A DNA stretch of 64,000 bases from Desulfobulbaceae bacterium (GCA_020444175.1 JAHLLM010000007.1:62001-126000), one strand, 5' to 3'. Shown: positions 45,693 to 55,516, counted from the first letter of the stretch. The notes: a model not told the origin generated them from the letters alone. Numbers and translations: made by a program.

Positions 45693-46934
45693 CTACCCCT
45701 CAAATCGTTTCATGACGATGACGGCATTTGTGCCGCCAAAGCCAAATGAATTTGACATTGCCGCCCGAATCTGCGTTTGTCGTGCCTGTCCGGCAACATA
45801 ATCCAGATCACATTCATCATCAGGATTTTCCAGATTCGCAGTGGGAGGAATGATCTGGTGATGGAGTGAAAGTGCGGTGAAAACAGCCTCTATGCCCCCG
45901 GCTCCACCAAGCATATGGCCGGTCATGGATTTTGTTGAACTGATAGCAAGTTTCTTGGCATGCTCACCATACACGGCTTTAATGGCACGGGTTTCTACAA
46001 CATCGTTGAGAGGTGTGGATGTGCCGTGGGCATTAATGTAATCAATATCTTCTACAGCGAGTCCCGCATCACTCAAAGCCATTTTCATGCAGCGTATTGC
46101 GCCGTCTCCGTCTTCCGGAGGAGCAGCCATATGATAGCCGTCACCGGAAAGACCATATCCTGCCATTTCCGCGTAGATCTTGGCACCTCTTGCCTTGGCA
46201 TGCTCAAGTTCCTCAAGAATAAGAATACCGGCTCCTTCGGAAATAATAAAGCCGTCACGATCACGGTCAAAAGGCCGCGATGCTTTTTCAGGCTCATCAT
46301 TTCGTTTGGAAAGAGCTTTCATGGCATTAAAACCGCCAACAGCAAGAGGGCAGATGACAGACTCACTGCCACCTGTTATGGCCACATCACAACCGCCGTT
46401 GCTCACCAGCCGAAAAGCCTCACCAACAGCATGGGTCCCGGCAGCACAGGCTGTGGTCACCGACATATTGGGGCCCTTTGCTTTCTTGACTATGGAAATC
46501 TGGCCTGCACCCATATTGGGGATAACCATTGGTATGAAAAAAGGAGTTATTCGCTTCGGTCCCTTATCAAGAAAAACCTTATGGTACTTTTCGATGGTAG
46601 GAAGACCGCCAAGTCCACAACCGGTGATAACGCCGACTCTGGTTGCGTTTTCCTCAGTAACCTCAAGATCAGCATCACCAAGGGCCATCTCAGCGGCAGC
46701 TATGGCATATTGAACAAATAAATCCAGGTGTTTTGCCGTTTTCGGTTCAATAAAGTCAGCAACATTAAAATCTTTTACTTCTGCTGCTATTTTAACGGCA
46801 AAATCACTGGTATCAAAGCGAGTAATAGGCCCTATGCCACTTTTACCGGCACAGAGCCCATTCCATGTTTTGTCTACACCTGTCCCAAGCGGAGTAACAA
46901 GACCCAAACCTGTGACAACTACTCTTCTAGACAT
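45693..46934 (-). CDS. fabF: Beta-ketoacyl-ACP synthase II
   Basis: 413-aa condensing enzyme that elongates acyl-ACP with malonyl-ACP. The nucleophile lies in VTTACAAGTHAVGEA, with catalytic His residues in NAHGTSTPLNDV and SSTKSMTGHMLGGAGG. The start MSRRVVVTGLGLVTPLG is canonical. It follows acpP by 81 bases, which contain a small hairpin. Confidence 0.96.
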   Translation of the reverse strand: MSRRVVVTGLGLVTPLGTGVDKTWNGLCAGKSGIGPITRFDTSDFAVKIAAEVKDFNVADFIEPKTAKHLDLFVQYAIAAAEMALGDADLEVTEENATRVGVITGCGLGGLPTIEKYHKVFLDKGPKRITPFFIPMVIPNMGAGQISIVKKAKGPNMSVTTACAAGTHAVGEAFRLVSNGGCDVAITGGSESVICPLAVGGFNAMKALSKRNDEPEKASRPFDRDRDGFIISEGAGILILEELEHAKARGAKIYAEMAGYGLSGDGYHMAAPPEDGDGAIRCMKMALSDAGLAVEDIDYINAHGTSTPLNDVVETRAIKAVYGEHAKKLAISSTKSMTGHMLGGAGGIEAVFTALSLHHQIIPPTANLENPDDECDLDYVAGQARQTQIRAAMSNSFGFGGTNAVIVMKRFEG

Positions 46935-46974
46935 TTTTGACCTCTAAATGAGTAACTATATGAAAAAGTAATTT

Positions 46975-46998
46975 CAAAAGGCCTTACAAGGCCTTTGT
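46975..46998 (-). terminator. Hairpin between acpP and fabF (weak terminator/attenuator)
   Basis: AAAGGCC-TTACAA-GGCCTTT forms a 7-bp stem. The following T-rich stretch on the minus strand is interrupted (TTGAAATTACTTTTTC). It may lower fabF relative to the abundant ACP message. Confidence 0.5.
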
Positions 46999-47015
46999 CA
47001 GTTAAAATTGAGCTA

Positions 47016-47249
47016 TTACTTTTGCAAAGAATTAATGTGGTCAATGGCAAGCTGAACAGTTGTGATCTTTTCTGCAACTTCATCCGGAATCTCGGTATCA
47101 AAAGCATCTTCCATAGCCATGATAAGTTCAACAAGATCAAGAGAATCCGCACCAAGATCATCAATAAATGAGGCGGCAGGAACGACTTTCGCCTTGTCAA
47201 CACTCAATTGCTCAGCAATAATATCAATAAGTTTTGCTTCATTAGACAT
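47016..47249 (-). CDS. acpP: Acyl carrier protein
   Basis: 77 aa from the ATG at 47249 ([10 protein letters not shown]), with an AGAAGGAGA ribosome site. The four-helix carrier has the phosphopantetheine serine in [15 protein letters not shown] and the acidic helix II expected for partner docking. It lies between fabG and fabF in the fatty-acid run. Confidence 0.97.
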   Translation of the reverse strand: MSNEAKLIDIIAEQLSVDKAKVVPAASFIDDLGADSLDLVELIMAMEDAFDTEIPDEVAEKITTVQLAIDHINSLQK

Positions 47250-47323
47250 AATTTTCTCCTTCTTTTCCATAACAAGCCTTCAATACGAACCAAAGACTTT
47301 CTGATGTAAATTAACCTCTTTAC

Positions 47324-48070
47324 TTACCCCATGAACATTCCGCCGTTAACATGAATAAACTGTCCGGTTACATAGCGGGCTTCATCGGAAACCAGATATA
47401 AAACCGCAGCAGCGACATCATCGACAGTTCCCAAAGAGTTCATGGGTATTTCTGCTTTAATTTTTTCCGTCACCTCTTCAGGCAGCCCCCTGGTCATGTC
47501 TGTATCGATATAACCCGGGGCAACTCCGTTTACCGTCACATTTCTCGAAGCAAGCTCCCTGGCAACGGAACGGGTCAAGCCTGTCATACCTGCTTTGGCA
47601 GCCGCATAATTTGCCTGTCCTGCGTTTCCGGTAAAACCGATAACCGAGGTAATGGAGACAATGCGACCGTATCGTTTTTTCATCATGGGGCGACTGACTG
47701 CCTTGATACAATTAAAAGCGCCTTTCAGGTTTGTATCAAGTACATCATCCCAGGCATTTTCTTTCATCATGGCAATGAGACCATCCCGGGTAATGCCGGC
47801 GTTGTTGATAAGAATATCTATCTTGCCGTAGTCATCCACTATATTTTTTATGGCTGCCTGGACCTGGCCTGCATCCGCAACATTAAACTGGTATGCAGCG
47901 GCATTGCCTCCGGATTCTTTAATCGAAGACACTGTTTCTTCAGCAGCATCCGGCCTGCTCACATAATTGACTAAAACCGTTGCCCCCTTTTCGGCAAGCG
48001 CAAGACATATAGCTTTACCTATTCCTCTGCTTCCGCCGGTGACAACAGCGATTCTACCCTCTAAATTCAT
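47324..48070 (-). CDS. fabG: 3-oxoacyl-ACP reductase
   Basis: 248-aa short-chain dehydrogenase. It has the NADPH loop VVTGGSRGIGKAICLAL, the NNAGIT motif, catalytic Ser (SITSVIG) and the YAAAKAGMTGLT Tyr/Lys pair, with a C-terminal GGMFMG typical of FabG. It catalyses the first reduction in each elongation cycle. It is encoded between the EtfA-like gene and acpP. Confidence 0.95.
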   Translation of the reverse strand: MNLEGRIAVVTGGSRGIGKAICLALAEKGATVLVNYVSRPDAAEETVSSIKESGGNAAAYQFNVADAGQVQAAIKNIVDDYGKIDILINNAGITRDGLIAMMKENAWDDVLDTNLKGAFNCIKAVSRPMMKKRYGRIVSITSVIGFTGNAGQANYAAAKAGMTGLTRSVARELASRNVTVNGVAPGYIDTDMTRGLPEEVTEKIKAEIPMNSLGTVDDVAAAVLYLVSDEARYVTGQFIHVNGGMFMG

Positions 48071-48136
48071 CCTGTATCCTGTCTCTGCTTTAATCTTCTA
48101 CGTCCCAACTGATTTCATTTACAAACAAAAAATTTT

Positions 48137-49330
48137 TCAGGAAGCCCTCTCAGCTTTGATTTTTTCAATCAACTTCGGCAAGATATCAAAAAGGTCCCCG
48201 ACAACACCATAGGTGGCCACATCAAAAATCGGCGCATTCGGATCCCGGTTGATGGCAATAATTGTATCAGCGGATTGCATACCGACAAGATGCTGAATTG
48301 CTCCTGATATACCACAGGCTATATATACTTTAGGACTCACAGTCTTTCCAGTCTGGCCTACCTGATGGGGATAGGGAATCCAACCGCTGTCAACAGCTGC
48401 CCTGGATGCAGCAACAGCACCTCCCAACTGATCGGCAAGGTCATTAATAAGCAGAAAACCCTTTTCATTTTCCAGACCCCGTCCGCCGGCAATAACAACA
48501 TCCGCCTCATTGAGGTTGATTTGATCTCCTTCAAGCGGCACAAACTTACGAACCTTGACCCGCGAAACTATACGCTCCGGAGCTATGCTGCAGTCAACAA
48601 CCTCTCCACTGCGAGCATTATCAGGCTCAAGGGCCTTCATAACCAGTGGACGGACAGTTGCCATCTGGGGACGGTGATCCGGACAGGCAATAGTTGCCAT
48701 AATATTCCCACCAAATGCCGGTCTGGTCTGCAGTAAAGATCCATCCTCATCATGTATGTCAAGCTCAGTGCAGTCAGCAGTCAAACCTGTTTGCAGCGAT
48801 GTTGCCACTCTTGGGATGAAAGAACGGCCAATGGCGGTCGCCCCGGCCAGAACGATCTCAGGCTTATGTTGCCGTATCAGATCTTCAAGGGCATTACCGT
48901 ATATCTCGTCAGTAAATTGACCAAAAGCAGGATCATCGAGAACATATACCTTGTCGGCACCATAGGAAATAAGCTGCGCAGGCACATCATCCTTGTTATC
49001 AATAAAAAGAACGGCTGACAGGGGTACATTTCTCCGGTCTGCCAGTTTACGGGCAGCACCCAGGAGTTCAAATGTTACAGGAGCCACCCTGCCGTTTCGG
49101 TACTCTGCAAAAACCCAGACACCTTTCCAGTCGGACAGATCGCCCTTCTTCTCACGATCAAGGCCTTCAACGGAGAGGGCTTCTACTTCGCAGAAATCAA
49201 CACACCCACCGCACAATGTACAATTTTCATTTACTTCAGCAATTCCATCAACAACATGGATAGCGTCAAACGCACAGTTTGACTCGCATAGCCCGCAACC
49301 GATACAGGCATCAATATCAATCAGTAACAT
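48137..49330 (-). CDS. Electron-transfer flavoprotein alpha subunit with N-terminal 2x[4Fe-4S] domain
   Basis: 397 aa. Residues 1-60 are a bacterial ferredoxin-type domain with two cluster motifs, CIGCGLCESNC and CTLCGGCVDFC. A short linker leads to the EtfA nucleotide-binding domain (VWVFAEYRNGRVAP) and the FAD domain with VIAGGRGLENEKGF, YPHQVGQTGKTVSPKVYIACGISGA and INRDPNAPIFDVATYGVVGD. This fused form is known from CarE of the caffeyl-CoA reductase complex and from LctC-type ETFs. It pairs with EtfB and an acyl-CoA dehydrogenase immediately upstream. The ferredoxin domain suggests direct exchange with ferredoxin or another Fe-S partner, possibly with electron bifurcation. Confidence 0.93.
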   Translation of the reverse strand: MLLIDIDACIGCGLCESNCAFDAIHVVDGIAEVNENCTLCGGCVDFCEVEALSVEGLDREKKGDLSDWKGVWVFAEYRNGRVAPVTFELLGAARKLADRRNVPLSAVLFIDNKDDVPAQLISYGADKVYVLDDPAFGQFTDEIYGNALEDLIRQHKPEIVLAGATAIGRSFIPRVATSLQTGLTADCTELDIHDEDGSLLQTRPAFGGNIMATIACPDHRPQMATVRPLVMKALEPDNARSGEVVDCSIAPERIVSRVKVRKFVPLEGDQINLNEADVVIAGGRGLENEKGFLLINDLADQLGGAVAASRAAVDSGWIPYPHQVGQTGKTVSPKVYIACGISGAIQHLVGMQSADTIIAINRDPNAPIFDVATYGVVGDLFDILPKLIEKIKAERAS

Positions 49331-49334
49331 AGCT

Positions 49335-50114
49335 TCAGCTCAATTCAATTAATTTTTCTGCCAACTGGCTTACCTGCTCATCCACTGTCCCCTCAAGCAT
49401 TGTCCTGTCTCCCTTTAACTGGGGAGCAAAAACACGGGAAACCCATGTGGGAGAGCCTTTAAGGCCGAGCTGATTCAGATCAGCTGCAATATCATCAGCT
49501 GTCAGCGTGGTTATGGCGATTTTTTTGGCCTTCATCTTTCCTTTGAGAGAAGGAAGTCTGGGCTCATTAATCTCTTTTACAACGGTAAGTAAAGCCGGCA
49601 GTGTTACCTCGACCTCATCGTAGCCGTCATCCATGAGTCTTTCCACGACCAGGGTTGAATCGTTTGCCTCGCAGACCTTTCTTACGCAGGTTACGTAGGG
49701 GAAATCCATTCTAACGGCAAGCCCGGGACCAACCTGGGCCGTATCTCCATCAATGGCCTGCTTGCCGCACAAAATAAGATCAGCACCGCCTATTTTCTCT
49801 ATTGCCTTTGACAATGTATAGGTTGTTGCCAGAGTATCAGCCCCGGCAAAAGCACGGTCCGAAACGAGTACCGCCTCGTCTGCTCCACAGGAAACGGCTT
49901 CCCGTAAAATTTCTTCAGCCTGCGGAGGCCCCATGGTCAGCACGGTAACCGTGGCGCCAAGTTCATCTTTGAGTCGAACCGCCGCTTCAAGCGCGTGACG
50001 ATCATAAGGATTAATAATTGACTGCACACCTTCCCTGGCCAGGGTATTTGTTTTCGGATCAAGCCGGACGTCTTTGGCATCAGGAACCTGTTTGATACAC
50101 GCTATAATCTTCAT
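49335..50114 (-). CDS. Electron-transfer flavoprotein beta subunit
   Basis: 259-aa EtfB. It starts [19 protein letters not shown] and shows [17 protein letters not shown]. The stretch [17 protein letters not shown] with [18 protein letters not shown] resembles the beta subunits of bifurcating ETFs (which bind a second FAD instead of AMP) more than those of the respiratory type. It overlaps the acyl-CoA dehydrogenase by four bases and is four bases from the alpha subunit. The bifurcation assignment rests on motif resemblance. Confidence 0.93.
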   Translation of the reverse strand: MKIIACIKQVPDAKDVRLDPKTNTLAREGVQSIINPYDRHALEAAVRLKDELGATVTVLTMGPPQAEEILREAVSCGADEAVLVSDRAFAGADTLATTYTLSKAIEKIGGADLILCGKQAIDGDTAQVGPGLAVRMDFPYVTCVRKVCEANDSTLVVERLMDDGYDEVEVTLPALLTVVKEINEPRLPSLKGKMKAKKIAITTLTADDIAADLNQLGLKGSPTWVSRVFAPQLKGDRTMLEGTVDEQVSQLAEKLIELS

Positions 50115-51268
50115 TTGCCCCTCGTATATTCCTTATTAAGCTCCTGTCCGACAACATTTCTCTGGATTTGGTTTGTTCCCTCGTAAATCTGCAAAATTTT
50201 TGCATCACGCATCATCTTTTCAACAGGGTAGTCACGCATGTAGCCATAACCACCCAGAACCTGAACAGCATCGATCGTTACTTTCATGGCGACATCGGTT
50301 GCAAATACCTTGCACATTGAGGAGGCCTTGGACATATCCTTGGGATGGGCATCGATATGTTTTGCAGCGGAATAGACAAGGGCTCGGGCCGCTTCGACTT
50401 CAATGGCCATGTCTGCGAGCATATGCTGAACCGCCTGAAATGAAATAATCGGTTTCCCGAACTGGACGCGTTGCTTGGCATATGTTACAGCCTCGTCAAT
50501 AGCGGCCTGGCCAAGTCCGACACCAAGCACGGCTATTCCGGGGCGCGACTTATCCAGCGTCTTCATAACGGTAATAAAACCAGTGCCCTGCCGTCCGATA
50601 AGACGATCTTTCGGGATACGGCAGTCCTTGAAAATCAATTCACGGGTAGCAGAAGCCCTGATCCCCAGTTTTTTCTCTTTTACGCCATACGAGAAGCCTG
50701 GGTCACTGTCCTCGACAACGAACATGGACGCGCCTCTTGGCCCTTTTTCACGGTCGGTGATTGCGATAACAGTATAAATTTGCGCCTCTCCGGCATTGGT
50801 GATCCACTGTTTGGTTCCGTTGAGAACCCATTCGTCACCATCAAGTACTGCCGTGGTCTGAATGCCTGAGGCATCACTCCCGGCGTTGGCCTCGGTTAAT
50901 CCGAAAGCTGCCCTTCTTGTTCCTGCAGCAATATCCGGCATGTATTTTTTCTTCATCTCATCACTACCGGCAATGAGAATGGGGAAAGCACCCAGGGCAC
51001 TGGCGGCAAATGCCGTTGCAACACCGACGCAGCCACGGCCAAATTGTTCAAGAGCCAGAACGATTTCAAAAGTTCCTGCACCAAATCCACCGTATTCTTC
51101 AGGAATATACAAACCAAACAGATCCGCCTTGGCAACGGCGTCTAAAATTTCACGAGGGTACTCCTCGGACTCGTCAAGTGCTGCCCTCTGGGGAACAATT
51201 AACTCGTCCGTAATCTGTCGGGCCAGATCAACAATCATCTGTTGTTCTTCAGTTAAAAAATAATCCAC
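50111..51268 (-). CDS. Acyl-CoA dehydrogenase (short-chain/butyryl-like)
   Basis: 385-aa FAD dehydrogenase. Conserved blocks are [28 protein letters not shown], and [21 protein letters not shown]. The C-terminal catalytic Glu is in [13 protein letters not shown], the position used by short-chain and butyryl-type enzymes. It would interconvert a saturated acyl thioester and its 2-enoyl form, with ETF as electron carrier. It sits between fabH and fabG, where fabD or an enoyl reductase might be expected. Substrate (CoA or ACP) is uncertain. Confidence 0.93.
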   Translation of the reverse strand: MDYFLTEEQQMIVDLARQITDELIVPQRAALDESEEYPREILDAVAKADLFGLYIPEEYGGFGAGTFEIVLALEQFGRGCVGVATAFAASALGAFPILIAGSDEMKKKYMPDIAAGTRRAAFGLTEANAGSDASGIQTTAVLDGDEWVLNGTKQWITNAGEAQIYTVIAITDREKGPRGASMFVVEDSDPGFSYGVKEKKLGIRASATRELIFKDCRIPKDRLIGRQGTGFITVMKTLDKSRPGIAVLGVGLGQAAIDEAVTYAKQRVQFGKPIISFQAVQHMLADMAIEVEAARALVYSAAKHIDAHPKDMSKASSMCKVFATDVAMKVTIDAVQVLGGYGYMRDYPVEKMMRDAKILQIYEGTNQIQRNVVGQELNKEYTRGK

Positions 51269-51390
51269 TGCTCACTCCCTTATCAGTCTGCTTAAAAAAT
51301 GAAAATGACACGAGTATGTCCAAAAAAACAAAAAAATCTTGCTTTTTTCTCTACCCTTTATCATTTTTTGCGATGATTTATAAAAAAATG

Positions 51391-52368
51391 CTACCACCTG
51401 AACAAGGCGGCTCCCCACGTAAATCCGCCACCGAATGCACAGAGCAACAGGTATTCTTCAGCTTGAATTTTTCCCTGCCGGTTTGCTTCATCCAGTGCGA
51501 TGGGAATGCTAGCCGCCGATGTATTACCATATTTATAAACATTTATATAGAATTTTTCGAGAGGAACCCCGAGTCTGTCGACAAGGCTTTTCAAAATACG
51601 GATATTGGCCTGGTGGGGAATTATCAGAGAGACATCTTCAATGCTGACTCCGGTCTGGTCTAGCACCGAGCTGATCGCGTCATCCATACACCTGACAGCG
51701 TGCTTAAACACGTCGCGCCCAGCCATTTTGATATAGGAGCCATCATTGCCGGGCCGAATCAGGTCTTTGTTCATGCTTGGAGCACTGTCCATGTACAGCA
51801 ATTTGTACAGAGAACCATCGGAATAGAGGTTGCTTGCCAGCATTCCCCGTTCCTGATCAGTGCCTGTGACAATGCATGCTCCAGCGCCATCACCAAAAAG
51901 AACACAGGTATTCCTGTCCTGCCAATTCACTCTTGTTGATAATGTCTCAGCACCTATGACGAGAATTTTCAGATGAGGATCGAATTTGATATATTTTTCA
52001 GCAAGATCCAGAGAATAAAGAAAACCGGAACAGGCAGCATTGAGATCTAAGGCAAAAGCATTGGTCGCCTTGAGCTCTTTCTGGACAAGACAAGCGCATG
52101 AAGGCATACTTATTTCTGAAGTGATTGTCGCCACTATGATCATATCAAGATCTTCTGCCACAAGACCTGACATGGAAAGAGCTTTCCGGGCCGCCCGAGA
52201 ACCAAGTTTGGAGGTCTCGTCACCCTTTGATGCAATATGCCTTGTTTTAATACCTGTCCTGGTGGTAATCCACTCATCCGAGGTGTCTACCATTTTCTCA
52301 AGATCAGTATTGGCCAATATCCTTTCAGGCAACGCCGAACCAGTACCGATAACAACCATAGAACTCAT
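51391..52368 (-). CDS. fabH: Beta-ketoacyl-ACP synthase III
   Basis: 325-aa initiating condensing enzyme that joins acetyl-CoA (or another primer) to malonyl-ACP. The catalytic triad is visible: Cys in LNAACSGFLYSLDLA, His in LIIPHQANIRIL and Asn in YGNTSAASIPIALDE. The N-terminal GTGSALPERILAN is typical. It follows plsX directly, with no spacer. Confidence 0.96.
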   Translation of the reverse strand: MSSMVVIGTGSALPERILANTDLEKMVDTSDEWITTRTGIKTRHIASKGDETSKLGSRAARKALSMSGLVAEDLDMIIVATITSEISMPSCACLVQKELKATNAFALDLNAACSGFLYSLDLAEKYIKFDPHLKILVIGAETLSTRVNWQDRNTCVLFGDGAGACIVTGTDQERGMLASNLYSDGSLYKLLYMDSAPSMNKDLIRPGNDGSYIKMAGRDVFKHAVRCMDDAISSVLDQTGVSIEDVSLIIPHQANIRILKSLVDRLGVPLEKFYINVYKYGNTSAASIPIALDEANRQGKIQAEEYLLLCAFGGGFTWGAALFRW

Positions 52369-53409
52369 TTAAGCAACCCCTTCCGCAACAGCAGCTTCAT
52401 CCTTGACAGCCGGAGCATCAGGATTGTTATCCTTGAGTAACCGAAGGATATGGTCATGCACCTTGTTTCTTGACAACTCATCTGCAACGTGGAGTGCATT
52501 TTTGATGGCCAGCTTGTTTGAACGCCCATGGCATATAACCCCGGCACCATTAAATCCAAGCAGCGGAGCACCGCCGTATTCGGCATAATCCACTCTCTTT
52601 TTGAAATTACTGAATGCCTTGCGGGCAAGGTAGTATCCCATTTTGGCCTTAAAGGTCTTTGCTATTTCATCGCGCAGCATGGACTGAACCGCCTCAGCCA
52701 GACCTTCGCTTAATTTAAGACACACATTGCCGACAAACCCGTCGCAAACAATGACATCCACATTACCCTGGAAGGTATCACGACCCTCTACATTGCCAAT
52801 AAAATTAAGAGCACTGTCCTGAAAAAGTGTATAGGTGCTCTTGACAAGCGCGTTTCCCTTACTGCCTTCTTCACCTATACTGAGCAATCCGACACGGGGT
52901 TTTTCAGAACCGAACATGATTTGATAAAAGGCGGAGGCCATAATGCCAAACTGAAAAAGGTGATTCGGACGGCAATCAACATTGGCTCCGACATCCATGA
53001 CAACGACAGGGCCTTTTAGGGTGGGAAAGACACTGGCAATACCGGGACGTGATATATTTTTGAGGCGTCCCAGATATTTAATTGCCGCAGCCATGACGGC
53101 ACCGGAGTTGCCGGCACTGACAACTGCGTCTACTTTCCCTTTTTTGAGCAGATCAAAGGCAATAACAATGGAAGAATCTTTCTTTTTGCGAACCGCATCA
53201 ATGGGAGTGTCATTCATCGTAATCACTTGCGTTGTGGGTACAAGATCGATTAAATGAGCCACTTTTTCTTTTTCAAGAATCGGTTGCACCACCTGCTCGT
53301 CGCCAAGCAAAGTAACTTGCAGATCAGTTTCACGAACAGCCAGCGCAGCACCTGCAACAATTTCAGCAGGCCCTCGATCACTCCCCATGGCATCAAGTGC
53401 TATCCGCAC
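52369..53409 (-). CDS. plsX: Phosphate acyltransferase PlsX
   Basis: 346 aa from the GTG at 53409 (MRIALDAMGSDRGP), preferred because GGAGG lies five bases upstream; the tracked GTG at 53421 overlaps that site. It converts acyl-ACP to acyl-phosphate for phospholipid synthesis. Family blocks include SVFPTLKGPVVVMDVGANVDC, GLLSIGEEGSKGN and DVIVCDGFVGNVCLK. The C-terminal tail (residues 325-346) is an unconserved acidic extension. Confidence 0.94.
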   Translation of the reverse strand: MRIALDAMGSDRGPAEIVAGAALAVRETDLQVTLLGDEQVVQPILEKEKVAHLIDLVPTTQVITMNDTPIDAVRKKKDSSIVIAFDLLKKGKVDAVVSAGNSGAVMAAAIKYLGRLKNISRPGIASVFPTLKGPVVVMDVGANVDCRPNHLFQFGIMASAFYQIMFGSEKPRVGLLSIGEEGSKGNALVKSTYTLFQDSALNFIGNVEGRDTFQGNVDVIVCDGFVGNVCLKLSEGLAEAVQSMLRDEIAKTFKAKMGYYLARKAFSNFKKRVDYAEYGGAPLLGFNGAGVICHGRSNKLAIKNALHVADELSRNKVHDHILRLLKDNNPDAPAVKDEAAVAEGVA

Positions 53410-53739
53410 AAATACCTCCACTCCGGCAAGAAAGCTTCCGCTTTCGCCTCATCCAGACAAGCTGGATTCATTAATGGTCCGGATCTTTGCCCTGTCACTG
53501 AAGTTTTTTAGATGTTTGCCAGGCAATATCTGCTTGCGGAAGTTGAGGAGTTGCCTCCTCAGCATTCTCGCATGTGGGAAAAATTCCGCAAATATCAAAG
53601 TCAAAAACCACTCTGTGCAGGTGGCAAAATTCAGGGGACAACAGCCTTCAATTTTTTCTCAAATCGAAAAATAGAGAAAAAATTTTCGCCCCAAAACAGC
53701 TTTGCCAGACAATGCCTATGATCACGAACCCTGTGCAAG
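53410..53739. other. Intergenic region between rpmF and plsX
   Basis: The small ORFs here look random. A hairpin of ATTTTTTCTC and GAGAAAAAAT (about 53659-53685) could end or attenuate rpmF transcription. A smaller GAGGAGTTGCCTCCTC hairpin lies near 53549-53564. Nothing else is seen. Confidence 0.45.
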
Positions 53740-53931
53740 TTAATCTAAATCTTCATCTCCGAGATCTATCACGGTACGACCTTTATAGGAACCGCAACCG
53801 GAACAGAGACGATGAGGGAGTTTGGGCTCGCCACATTCATCACAGTTGACGACATTAGGTGCTGTCAACGCATCATGAGCACGACGTTTTCTGGTGCGGG
53901 AATGTGAGTGTCTTCTTTTTGGTAAAGCCAT
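53740..53931 (-). CDS. rpmF: 50S ribosomal protein L32
   Basis: 63 aa from the ATG at 53931 (MALPKRRHSHSRTRKRR), with a GGAGGA ribosome site. The C-terminal zinc ribbon is complete (CDECGEPKLPHRLCSGCG), so this is the zinc-binding form of L32. It lies downstream of yceD and upstream of plsX, a widely conserved order. Confidence 0.97.
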   Translation of the reverse strand: MALPKRRHSHSRTRKRRAHDALTAPNVVNCDECGEPKLPHRLCSGCGSYKGRTVIDLGDEDLD

Positions 53932-54221
53932 TATTTTTTCCTCCAAACGACGAGTTTATATAACTAGTTTGTAACTATTCAGCGTAAAGCCAAAATTTAG
54001 CTAAAACCACAATTCGCAACTAGTTTTAAGATTAAAAAAGTAATCTCTGTTTCAGTACCAAATGGGAACCAGAGTCTCAATGTTATTTTTGTCGATTCAC
54101 TATAACGGTCTTACATTTATGCCCATGAAGGACAAAAAAGCGCTACCGCCACCTGCTCAACTGTACCTTTTTGGGGTATTTTCACAGTGGCATGGTCAGC
54201 GTCCCGACTTTCTTTTGCAGA
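53932..54221. other. Intergenic region between yceD and rpmF
   Basis: No gene seen. From about 54103 to 54215 there is a relative of the dispersed element (ACGGTCTTACATTTATGCCC ... GGTCAGCGTCCCGAC) matching the one at about 19682-19800 at both ends. It interrupts the usual close yceD-rpmF spacing. Confidence 0.45.
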
Positions 54222-54737
54222 TTAATCAATCTTCAATTTAGCCAATTGGCTGAAAGGTGATGCTGTTTCCTGCACACATTCACACCGACTTTCGTTAAGA
54301 TTGGCCCCGCAACTGCTGCAGATTCCCTTGCATTGTTTTCTGCATAACTTTTTTATGGGCATAAGCAGATACAATTGTTGCTGCAGCAAATCAACAATAT
54401 CAATCTGCGAATCATGCAGGTTTACCACATCCATTTCATTATCATGACAGAAATGGTCTGACTCGCAAAAATCGGCTTCACTCCTGTCAACAAATTCCAG
54501 ATCAACCTTGAATTCAGCATCAAGCGGCAAATCAAATTCTTCAAGGCAACGATCACAATTTGCACCAACAGTTGTTGTCAGCCTGCCCACAACTATAACC
54601 CGTTGTTCTCCTACTTTCTTTAAAGACAGTGAAGCCAGGGTTTGCCCTTTGTATTGCAATTCACGGGGCAGCCAGGACGTATCTTTGAGGGTAATTGAAA
54701 TTCCCTCATCAGGGATTTCAAAAAAATCTATTTTCAC
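54222..54737 (-). CDS. YceD/DUF177 family protein
   Basis: 171-aa DUF177 protein, usually encoded beside rpmF and linked in plants and bacteria to 23S rRNA processing. The conserved NCDRCLEEFDLPLDAEF motif is present. The C-terminus carries extra cysteines (KKLCRKQCKGICSSCGANLNESRCEC), giving a probable zinc-binding end typical of the non-gammaproteobacterial forms. It lies upstream of rpmF. Confidence 0.88.
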   Translation of the reverse strand: MKIDFFEIPDEGISITLKDTSWLPRELQYKGQTLASLSLKKVGEQRVIVVGRLTTTVGANCDRCLEEFDLPLDAEFKVDLEFVDRSEADFCESDHFCHDNEMDVVNLHDSQIDIVDLLQQQLYLLMPIKKLCRKQCKGICSSCGANLNESRCECVQETASPFSQLAKLKID

Positions 54738-54852
54738 AGGTTGCTCCCCAATTTAGATAAAACGCAACGGAACAAGAAATTATAAATAAAATTAATTTCT
54801 TGTCAAGAGCTTTCCTGCAACAATAAAAAATAGAAACTTGAAATGAGATTGA

Positions 54853-55317
54853 TTAGAGAATTTCTGCCAGGCGGGAACCAGACTGTTGAAGACGCAGGCC
54901 AGTAATCTCTGAAATATACATAAGAAGTTTCATTCCTAATGCCGGATCCTCATTCATGATTCCATGTGCATTGTCATGTGTCAGAATGAGAGCATGAGAC
55001 GTTTCTTTGGCAACCAGAGTAACAGACCGATTCAATGAAGTTACAATAGAATGTTCTCCAAAAAGGGCTCCATTTTCCAATATGCCCAGGAGAATATGTT
55101 TCCCTGGAAATTCTGTCTCTTTTTTTACGACAATTTTTCCTCTGACCAAAAAACCCATATATCCACCAGCATCTCCCTGTCTCCATATCGTTGTTTTTCC
55201 AGGATACAACCTGGAATCACATGAACTGAATATTTTTTGGGACTCACTCTCGGTAAATATCGGGAAAGCGGAACAAAACTCATCGCTGGTTATCTGATAA
55301 TCATCTTTGCTAGTCAA
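54853..55317 (-). CDS. Cyclic-nucleotide-binding-domain protein
   Basis: 154-aa stand-alone CRP/cNMP-binding beta-roll. Recognisable features are TTIWRQGDAGGYMGFLVRGKIVV, a GEHSIV turn in place of the canonical phosphate-binding GE(L/I)ALL.., and a C-terminal helix. There is no DNA-binding domain, so it is a sensor or adaptor rather than a CRP-type activator. Whether it binds a cyclic nucleotide is unclear because the key Arg of the cassette is not obvious. Its place just after the mla operon could be coincidental. Confidence 0.8.
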   Translation of the reverse strand: MTSKDDYQITSDEFCSAFPIFTESESQKIFSSCDSRLYPGKTTIWRQGDAGGYMGFLVRGKIVVKKETEFPGKHILLGILENGALFGEHSIVTSLNRSVTLVAKETSHALILTHDNAHGIMNEDPALGMKLLMYISEITGLRLQQSGSRLAEIL

Positions 55318-55370
55318 TTAAATCTCCACTGATGATTATGCAACGTTGACGGTTTCATATTCATGCCCTT

Positions 55371-55516
55371 TAGCAGGTTGTTGAAAAACTACTGCGCTTG
55401 CTGATACTGCGTCAAAATTCGGCTCAAAATGCTCATTTACTCCATGTAAACTGCGCTTTTTCGCCTCATTTTTCCTTGTCTCCGCTTCGCTCGCTACATT
55501 TTTCAACAGCCTGCTA
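55371..55516. repeat. 146-bp MITE-like inverted-repeat element
   Basis: Terminal inverted repeats TAGCAGGTTGTTGAAAAA and TTTTTCAACAGCCTGCTA match at 17 of 18 positions. The interior is noncoding and includes TGCGTCAAAATTCGGCTCAAAAT. It sits in the gap after the second mlaC-like gene and appears inserted into a short relic of another element (TTGACGGTTTCATATTCATGCCC). Confidence 0.85.
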
